A DNA stretch of 29,835 bases from a virus: IMG/VR virus record IMGVR_UViG_3300020204_003390, positions 1 through 29,835 of that record; one strand, 5' to 3'. Positions within the stretch are counted from its first letter, which is position 1. The number at the start of each line of letters is the position of its first letter. Below are positions 23,551 to 29,835 of the stretch, one piece after another. Below the pieces are notes generated by a model, which saw only the letters and a list, made by a program, of their open reading frames with translations, had not been told where the DNA came from and searched no databases. Both the position numbers and the translations under genes were made by a program.

Positions 23551-26500
23551 CTAGATTATAACATAAGGAATAATTCTGCTGTAATCAACAAACTGCTGCC
23601 CTTGTGATGGTGCAGTTGTTGTTATTGGTTGTTGTGCAATAATAATTTGAGTTTGCGCTACTTGCTTTGCTGTTTCTTTATTTTTTCCTACAGGAGGTTT
23701 AGCACTTCCTGATTGCGGTGCTGCTGGTTTTGCTGGTTTTGGAGAAGTAGCTGGTTCAATAGTAGCATCGTCTTCTTTATTTAACAGTCCAAGCATTTGT
23801 TTTACTGGGAGAATAGCACCCTCAGCTGCTGTTGCTAAATTACGAAACTCTGCCTCTGCTGCAGCTGTTTTTTCCTCTGGACTTTGTTGTGCAGATGGTT
23901 CTGCAGAAGTTGGTGCTGCAGTTGAAAGTGGATTTGCTGATGGCGAAACATTCTTTCCATATGTAGAATAATTTGGATGCAATCCATCAGTAGAAGGAAA
24001 CCCTCCCATAAACGCAAATCCATACCTAGGAACCTCAGAAGAAAGCTTAACGTTGATATTCTTCAGTGCTGGTTGATATGGTTTTGTATTTGGAGATGTT
24101 GCTGTTCCCGCAACAGATACTTTTGCATTTACAGATTTCAAATAATCAAACTGTTTCTTAACATTAGCAAAGTCTCCTCCACTAGAATATGCGTTAGTTG
24201 CTCCTGTAGATAAAATAACATTTGCTCCACTGATTTTTGATTTACTAATTTCTTTTAAAAATCCCAAGACTTCAGATGGTTGTGCTCCAACCATGCTACT
24301 TCCTCTAGTATCAGTAGTTTTTTGTCTGTTTTTCCCACTCCTTCCAGCAATACCAGAAGCAATACTGTCTCCAATAATATAACTACCCTTTTGGTATCCT
24401 CCTATTGCTTGTGGTGTATTCCCAGCAATTTTTCTTGGATGCAAATCAAAGTTAATTCTATCAAAGAATGGAACACCCAATGCTGCGACAGCATCTCTGT
24501 TGACAATGTATTCACCCTTTTCTAGATCAGCTTCAACAGTATCACCAGTAGTTTCTCCAGTCTTAATATGCATTCCAGATCTTGTTTGATCAAGACTTAG
24601 TTTATATGGTTGACCACCTTCTTGTAGTTGCTTCACTCCAAATGGAGAATACATTTGATTAATGTTTAGATTTTTTTGATCCTCTGCGTTAATATCTCTC
24701 AAGTATTTTGTTCTAGATCTACCAGAAGTTTTTGTATCAACAATTTTTCTACTCTTTAATTGAACAGAAGCAACTGGAGCAGACTGTAGGGTTGCAGCGA
24801 CAACATTACCATCAGGTTTCTTGTAGAAATCTAGATTAACTGCACCAAGTGCACTCTGTGGAGATGGAATACCTCGTGATATTTCATCTTGAGTTGCTCG
24901 TACCAGTTTTTTATTCTCCTCATCAATTTTATACATATTACCAAGCATGTCATGATAATACTGTGTTGCAGATTGATTTTCGGCATTTCTAACCTGAGAA
25001 AGATTGTTTCCTTCTGGAACTAATCTTGTACTATTTTTTGGACCCTGTTCTTCCTTCAATTTAGTAGTTTGTATTTGCTTCGCAGCAAACTCATCAGCAG
25101 TTAATCTCTTTGCGGGATCTGTTGCTGTTGGTGAAGCATCAGGAGATGGAGGAGTTGGTTGTGTGGTAGGTGTTGTGGTAGGTGTTGTGGTAGGTGTTGT
25201 GGTAGAAGTTGTAGATCTCTTAGAACTCAAAGATGTATTAGTTGTAGAAATAGATGTTTTAGTAGAATTAACTACATCTTTAAAATATGCTAATGGATCT
25301 TTTCCATCTGCATATAATCCCTTCAACATAGTAGAAGGAAATCCCATAACTTCAAGCAGAGAAGTAATTGGTCCAACTAGAAGTGGTTTGAATATTCCTC
25401 CAATTGGTCCCAAAGAATTTAAGAATGTACTTGCAATGCCAAATATTGCACCACCAGCAATCTTAAATGGTAGTTGCATAACATCAGCTAGTGGTTGAGC
25501 AAATCCCATTGCTTCTCCACCACGCATTCCTCCATACCCAACTGCTTTTGCTGTAGAATTATTATCACCTAAAAGTTTTTGAGCTGGATTTGAATGTAGT
25601 GGTAAGATATTGTTTCTAGATCCACCAACAATTCCACCTGATGCTAATTGAGGTGTTGCCCCTGGTTTAGCAATTCCTCCTGGTGCATCTTCTGCCTTAT
25701 AAAGTTCTCCAGGTCGTACTCCAGTCTTTTGCTGATAACTTTCTGCAGCGGCTTCTTGTCCTGAAGTATCTAGAATTGTATCTGCAGCAAGAAAAGGTAA
25801 TGATGCTTTACCAAATAATCTTGCCAAAGGAGCTCCTTTCTTAATAATATTAAGAGCTTGCCCTTTACCAGTTTTCAAAAATTTTGTAAGATTTTGAAGT
25901 CCCTTTTTGCCAAATAGTTTTAATCCAGAACGCTTAAAAAATCTTACAAATCCTCGTCTTCCCAAAGAAGAAAATATCTTTACAATGTCAAGTAATCTTT
26001 TAAAATTACCAAACAAACTTCCCAAAAATTTTGTTTTATCTTCACCTTCTTCCTCTTGATCATAAGGACTTTTAATACCTAAAGTACCAGCAGCATCTTG
26101 CTTATTTTCTAATTGCTCTTCTGCTGCTGCAAGTTCAGCTTTCTCTAACTGCTCTTTCTGCAATTCAAATTGCTGCTTGTTTACATCTAGAATTTGCTTA
26201 TTAATTGTAACTAATTTAAGCAAAATACTATTTTGTATTTCGATGTCAGCAGACACCTTTTTCATCTCATCAGAATTTTTCTTGAAAGTATTAACTAACT
26301 TATTAGTTACAGAAACAATATCAGTAAATCCCCTCTCAGTTTGTTTTTGCTCTTTTTCTTTTTCTTTACGATCATTTAATCCTAATGGATTTTTAACTCC
26401 CATAGAATTAAATCTATCAATATATTTTCCACTAAATTCATATCCTAATCCTTTAGCAAAAAGACTACCAGATTTAGGAAGTTCTTTTCCCTCTTTTTGC

Positions 26501-26613
26501 ATTTCTTCGCGCTTTTGCTTTGCAGCATCAGCAGCACTCTTAATTTTTCCTCCCAACCACTCAGCCATTCCTCCTGACTGTGGTAATGATACCGATGTTG
26601 TTCCAGCTGCCAT
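23551..26613 (-). CDS. Tape-measure/hub-like protein with SGNH hydrolase domain (1020 aa)
   Basis: N-terminal charged helices (20-180, Lys/Glu-rich coiled-coil-like) are followed by a Gly/Lys-rich hydrophobic region (195-300) and a GGIVGG-type tape-measure motif (about 326-331). A helical stretch (370-440) and a Thr/Pro-rich linker of three 12-base repeats come next. Residues 745-885 form an SGNH hydrolase: IIGDSIASG (Ser750), a Gly-containing block II near 771, STGATN (Asn807) and DGLHP (Asp876, His879). These are the four conserved blocks of esterases, acetyl-xylan esterases and lysophospholipases. The C-terminus carries an A/P-rich linker with exact similarity to the next paralog. ATG 26611-26613 has AGGAG upstream, overlapping the previous stop. 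It is likely a tail-inner or hub protein (gp29 analogue). The substrate of the hydrolase is unknown. Confidence 0.8.
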   Translation of the reverse strand: MAAGTTSVSLPQSGGMAEWLGGKIKSAADAAKQKREEMQKEGKELPKSGSLFAKGLGYEFSGKYIDRFNSMGVKNPLGLNDRKEKEKEQKQTERGFTDIVSVTNKLVNTFKKNSDEMKKVSADIEIQNSILLKLVTINKQILDVNKQQFELQKEQLEKAELAAAEEQLENKQDAAGTLGIKSPYDQEEEGEDKTKFLGSLFGNFKRLLDIVKIFSSLGRRGFVRFFKRSGLKLFGKKGLQNLTKFLKTGKGQALNIIKKGAPLARLFGKASLPFLAADTILDTSGQEAAAESYQQKTGVRPGELYKAEDAPGGIAKPGATPQLASGGIVGGSRNNILPLHSNPAQKLLGDNNSTAKAVGYGGMRGGEAMGFAQPLADVMQLPFKIAGGAIFGIASTFLNSLGPIGGIFKPLLVGPITSLLEVMGFPSTMLKGLYADGKDPLAYFKDVVNSTKTSISTTNTSLSSKRSTTSTTTPTTTPTTTPTTQPTPPSPDASPTATDPAKRLTADEFAAKQIQTTKLKEEQGPKNSTRLVPEGNNLSQVRNAENQSATQYYHDMLGNMYKIDEENKKLVRATQDEISRGIPSPQSALGAVNLDFYKKPDGNVVAATLQSAPVASVQLKSRKIVDTKTSGRSRTKYLRDINAEDQKNLNINQMYSPFGVKQLQEGGQPYKLSLDQTRSGMHIKTGETTGDTVEADLEKGEYIVNRDAVAALGVPFFDRINFDLHPRKIAGNTPQAIGGYQKGSYIIGDSIASGIAGRSGKNRQKTTDTRGSSMVGAQPSEVLGFLKEISKSKISGANVILSTGATNAYSSGGDFANVKKQFDYLKSVNAKVSVAGTATSPNTKPYQPALKNINVKLSSEVPRYGFAFMGGFPSTDGLHPNYSTYGKNVSPSANPLSTAAPTSAEPSAQQSPEEKTAAAEAEFRNLATAAEGAILPVKQMLGLLNKEDDATIEPATSPKPAKPAAPQSGSAKPPVGKNKETAKQVAQTQIIIAQQPITTTAPSQGQQFVDYSRIIPYVII
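23696..23739. repeat. 44-bp perfect direct repeat, copy 1
   Basis: Identical over 44 bases, in the same orientation, to 26794-26837. It encodes a KPAAPQSGSAKPP linker near the C-terminus of the 1020-aa protein. The identity is at DNA level, with both flanking bases different, so this is a recent duplication or gene-conversion tract rather than only protein conservation. Confidence 0.95.
25163..25210 (-). repeat. 12-bp tandem repeat encoding a Thr/Pro linker
   Basis: The plus strand has GTGGTAGGTGTT three times and then a fourth diverged unit, GTGGTAGAAGTT. It encodes a TTTP-type linker in the 1020-aa protein at about residues 470-485. Copy number may vary by slippage, changing linker length by four residues per unit. 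Confidence 0.9.
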
Positions 26614-26624
26614 GATCTATTCTC

Positions 26625-29600
26625 CTAATTATTTGCAAAAATTTGATGAGTAGATAGAGCCCATGGTTCCAAGTTTTTAGCGGATCCGCCATAACTAGGA
26701 TTTTTACTATCAGCACTAATTGGGGGTAAACTAGTAGTAATGATAGATGGTTGTGCAGTTACTTGTGATGAAGATGGTTTATTCTCCACTGGTGGTTTAG
26801 CACTTCCTGATTGCGGTGCTGCTGGTTTTGCTGGTTTAACTGCGGGCGCAGATGGTTTAACTGGAGCTGGTTTTGCTGGAGGATTGCCAACATTTTGCAA
26901 TCTTCTTCGCTCAGCTTCAAATCTATTCCCACCTCTAATATCTGCTACTGGTTTTGGTCTCCCAGAACTTTGATCATATTGTCTCAAATCAGCAGGATTA
27001 TAACGTCCACCTTCTTTAGAGGGAATATTACCTACTTTAGGTTTTGGTTTTTGAGTTAGTTTTTTAAACAACTCTATAGGTCCAGGAAGTAAAGTTGGCA
27101 ATCCAAATGGACCTCCTGCGGGACCAGTTGGTTTTGCTGGAGATGTTGCAGCAGGTTCAGTTCCTTCAGTAGCAGCAACTGGAGGATTAAATGATTGTAC
27201 TACTGCTTGAACTGAACTCATTGCTGGATTTGCTAAATTCATGAAGTCAGTTTTTGCTGCTTCAATTCTCTGCTCTGGAGTTGCATCTGGAGGTAATGCA
27301 GCAAGTGCAGATGTTGGGGCGGGAGATGATGGAGAAGATGGGGAACTGCCAGGAGGGGATGCATCTACTCCATCTCCTGGTTGAGGTTTTCCTGTAAATG
27401 GTGTCATATAATTATAACGACTTAATGGATCTATCCTTCCTGGATGCCCTTTAGGTCTTCCAGTGTCATTAGGATTTGCTGCCATCTCCCAATGTAAATG
27501 TGGTCCAGTAGATCTTCCTGCGCCTGGTGTTCCTGGTTCACCTCCAACTGCTCCTAATATTTTCCCCTTTTTGAAAGATAAACTCTTCTTAACTCCCTTT
27601 CCAAAAGCTGACATATGTGCATAAAGATGCCCCCATCCTTTACTGTCTGTCCAATAAACACTATTGCCATATCCTCCTGTTGTGCGTATATCTGTTACTT
27701 TACCGTCGTGAAAAGCATATAATGGAGTTCCCTGTGGAGCAGCAATATCAGTTCCTTCATGAAGATCTGATACTCCATTGATAGTTCGCGGTCCTTTTCT
27801 TGATGTAACAACAATTCCTCCCTTTGCCATCTGAGGATTTTTTTTCAGCGCATCTCTTGCTTTATCAATGTGCTGGTTCATTTTATCAGGATATGTTGTC
27901 CATGCGCCAAAATTTGATCCTCCAGACAATTTGTAAGCTATCTCTGCATTTGTAGCTGGATCAAATAAATCTTCATTTGATTTCAATCCGAATTTTTTTC
28001 TTCGCTCTTCGCCAAGCTTATAATCTGGTTTATCAATCATATTAATTTGCCATAAACCATAAGAGTTGTCCCCACCACCTCTCAAATAGTTGTCATTGTG
28101 TGCTCTAGGATTTCCTGTAGATTCTGCATATGCAACAGCCGCAGCCTTTGCAGCATTATCACCTTTAAATCCTGCTCCTTGTGCTATAGCAACTAATTCT
28201 TCTAGTTTCTTTTCTCCTCCAGGCACAGATCCACGACTTGATGGTTTTGAAGGGGGTTCTTGTGTTGCCTCTTCTTTTTCTGATGAACCAAGCATTCCAG
28301 CAATCATTCCTCCACCAGGAACTAATGCTTTCAATAAAATTTTTAAAAATTGAACACTTTGTTTTTTACTGTTTGCATCAGATCCACTTCCTCTGATTGC
28401 ACCACCAATATCAAATTTAACCAAACTTCCAGGAACGCCAAAAGTTTTTTCTAATGGACCAATCATTGCTCCCAACACTGGAGCAATAGCAGATCCAACT
28501 GGTCCCAATGCTTTAATAAATTGCCCCGAAATCGCAAGAATAGATCCTCCAATTGATTTCATCGGAAGAGACATTAAATCTTGCATTTGCGTTCCCATCA
28601 TATTAGTTTCACCTTTAGGTTCACTTTTAAATCCAGGAACCATAGATCCAAGACCAGTATCCATCAATTTAGATAGTGGCATTACAAGTTCTGGACCTGC
28701 TTCACCAGCTCTAAAGGTTGTAGGATTATCAACAATCCCACCTTCTGCCATTTGAGGAGTTCCACCTTTCGTGAGATCTCTACCCAATAAAGCAGCATCA
28801 ATTCCTAATGAAATGCCAGTTCCCAATCCAGGAACAGTAGAAGCAGCGCCAGAAGCGAATTCACCAGCAGCACCCAACCAATCTCCCTGCATTGCTCGTT
28901 GGATACCAAATCCAACACCAGCAATTGCACCTAAAATAGGTATTTTTTTAATAAGAGATTTTCCAGCACCTTTTGCTACTGCACCACCTGCCTTTGCACC
29001 TATTTTGGGTGCTAATTTTCCAACTCCACGTTGTATAGATTTAGGTACTATCTTTGAGGCAAGTCCCAATCCAGCACCGCCTAACGTTTTTGCAAGTGGC
29101 GATAATATCTTTCCACCAATCTTTCCTATTTGATTGGTTGCCTTCAACCCCCTCTTACCAAAAGCTGCAGCTGCTAATCTTCCTGGTGCTCTACCTAATC
29201 CTCTCGCAAAAACTTTAGAAGCAAAGTTTTTTATTCCAAAAATTCCGCCTCCTCCTCGTTTGTTATCGTTTTCTTCGTCTTGTTCGTATGGACTTTTTAC
29301 CTTTAGAATGTCAGCAGCATCTTGCTTTTCTTCTAAAGATTTTTCTATATCGCTATATTCTTGTGCTGCAAGTTGATCACGATTAACTTCTAAAATACTA
29401 CTACTAATTTTCAGAAGAGAATTATTAATAGTAACAATACTCTGAAGTAATTGATTACTATTTTGTAAACTTCCGCTCTGAACGGATAAAATTTTATTCT
29501 GTGTGCTGGCAATTCCCACCAGCGCATTTGTATTATTTACAATCGCACCTAATGAACCCGATAAAGTTTTAGGTTTTCTCTTTGGAGCATCTCCAGAAGG

Positions 29601-29835
29601 CAAAGCAGGAGCAGAAGACTTAGGTTTTCTAAGCGGTGTCTTCTTTAATTCTAAGGGGTTCTTAACTCCAGAAGAGGATAATTTATCTTGATATTTTCCG
29701 CTAAATTGATAACCAAGACCCTGCGAAAACAGAGATCCTGGTTTACCCTTGTACTCTTCTCCTTTATCGGCAGCTTCTTTTTGCAGTTCTTCACGCTTAG
29801 CTTTCGCTTGATCTGCAGCGGTCTTAATTTTTTTA
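26625..29835 (-). CDS. Tape-measure/tail-lysin protein with transglycosylase and M23 peptidase domains (5' end outside window)
   Basis: The open frame is visible to the window edge (1069 codons plus stop), and its beginning lies beyond 29835. Visible N-terminal segments KIKTAADQAKAKREELQKE and LGYQFSGKYQDK match the paralog 23551-26613. Next come Ala/Gly/Lys-rich hydrophobic helices and the tape-measure motif GGIVDNPTTFRAGEAGPELVMPL. A lysozyme-like SLT domain (28211-27800) has catalytic Glu in AYAES and NSYGLWQI. An M23/LytM domain (27810-27399) has HEGTD, HLYAH and GPHLHWE zinc/catalytic motifs. Both domains cut peptidoglycan, glycan and peptide bonds respectively. A long Pro/Ala/Ser-rich linker and tail follow, containing the 44-bp repeat. 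The likely role is tail tape measure or inner hub protein that opens the host wall, replacing the lysozyme missing from the gp5-like protein. The open frame extends past the TTG at 29601-29603, so that is not the start. Confidence 0.85.
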   Translation of the reverse strand, partial: KKIKTAADQAKAKREELQKEAADKGEEYKGKPGSLFSQGLGYQFSGKYQDKLSSSGVKNPLELKKTPLRKPKSSAPALPSGDAPKRKPKTLSGSLGAIVNNTNALVGIASTQNKILSVQSGSLQNSNQLLQSIVTINNSLLKISSSILEVNRDQLAAQEYSDIEKSLEEKQDAADILKVKSPYEQDEENDNKRGGGGIFGIKNFASKVFARGLGRAPGRLAAAAFGKRGLKATNQIGKIGGKILSPLAKTLGGAGLGLASKIVPKSIQRGVGKLAPKIGAKAGGAVAKGAGKSLIKKIPILGAIAGVGFGIQRAMQGDWLGAAGEFASGAASTVPGLGTGISLGIDAALLGRDLTKGGTPQMAEGGIVDNPTTFRAGEAGPELVMPLSKLMDTGLGSMVPGFKSEPKGETNMMGTQMQDLMSLPMKSIGGSILAISGQFIKALGPVGSAIAPVLGAMIGPLEKTFGVPGSLVKFDIGGAIRGSGSDANSKKQSVQFLKILLKALVPGGGMIAGMLGSSEKEEATQEPPSKPSSRGSVPGGEKKLEELVAIAQGAGFKGDNAAKAAAVAYAESTGNPRAHNDNYLRGGGDNSYGLWQINMIDKPDYKLGEERRKKFGLKSNEDLFDPATNAEIAYKLSGGSNFGAWTTYPDKMNQHIDKARDALKKNPQMAKGGIVVTSRKGPRTINGVSDLHEGTDIAAPQGTPLYAFHDGKVTDIRTTGGYGNSVYWTDSKGWGHLYAHMSAFGKGVKKSLSFKKGKILGAVGGEPGTPGAGRSTGPHLHWEMAANPNDTGRPKGHPGRIDPLSRYNYMTPFTGKPQPGDGVDASPPGSSPSSPSSPAPTSALAALPPDATPEQRIEAAKTDFMNLANPAMSSVQAVVQSFNPPVAATEGTEPAATSPAKPTGPAGGPFGLPTLLPGPIELFKKLTQKPKPKVGNIPSKEGGRYNPADLRQYDQSSGRPKPVADIRGGNRFEAERRRLQNVGNPPAKPAPVKPSAPAVKPAKPAAPQSGSAKPPVENKPSSSQVTAQPSIITTSLPPISADSKNPSYGGSAKNLEPWALSTHQIFANN
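26794..26837. repeat. 44-bp perfect direct repeat, copy 2
   Basis: The second copy of the tract at 23696-23739, placed in the C-terminal linker of the larger paralog. The copies are about 3.1 kb apart in the same orientation, which could support recombination removing or swapping the intervening gene portion. Confidence 0.95.

Noticed and set aside
25163-25210. CRISPR-like array
   Set aside because: The 12-bp units are contiguous, with no spacers, and encode an in-frame Thr/Pro linker.

Overview
The window is a late structural (tail and baseplate) block of a T4-like contractile-tailed phage, most likely a marine cyanophage (Kyanoviridae-type myovirus of Synechococcus or Prochlorococcus). The evidence is a gp27-like hub protein next to a gp5-like OB-fold baseplate protein, a T4-type late promoter (TATAAATA), several tail-collar proteins, a 2OG-Fe(II) oxygenase, tRNA genes without encoded CCA, and a small protein ending in the CP12 signature of the photosynthetic Calvin-cycle regulator. 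Every gene I can support is on the minus strand, so transcription runs from high to low coordinates. The long plus-strand ORFs are frame shadows.

In the direction of transcription: (1) 29835-23551, two very large paralogous tape-measure/hub-like proteins. The first carries a lysozyme-like transglycosylase domain plus an M23 peptidase domain, the second an SGNH hydrolase domain. (2) 23549-17548, the hub and spike: a gp27-like protein, a CP12-like small protein, a gp5-like OB-fold protein without a recognisable lysozyme but with a helical domain and Calx-beta-like repeats, and a separate beta-helix spike protein. (3) 17551-16962, a compact mini-operon: a perfect-consensus sigma70 promoter (TTGACA, 17 nt, TATAAT), tRNA-Leu(UAA), an 88-aa ORF, tRNA-Thr(UGU) and a terminator. 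(4) 16960-2651, a late promoter followed by the adhesion apparatus: a 2137-aa fibre, a 1981-aa multidomain fibre (degenerate SGNH, Ig-like, PEBP-like and collar modules) and two smaller collar-domain proteins. (5) 2637-858, a 2OG-Fe(II) oxygenase and a 385-aa protein I do not recognise. (6) 849-1, a short region of different base composition with two sigma70-like promoters, driving a KTSC-like 81-aa protein and the start of an SF2 DEAH helicase. This looks like the border to early or middle genes.

The late genes are packed with spacings of 1-15 nt, and Shine-Dalgarno sequences are often embedded in the preceding stop codon. A plausible division of labour: tape-measure/hub proteins deliver cell-wall-cleaving domains through the spike, the fibre and collar proteins bind the host surface, and the tRNA-Leu/Thr cassette supports AT-rich codons. 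This is inference from domain content and order. Base-level computation, structure prediction and database searches were not possible.
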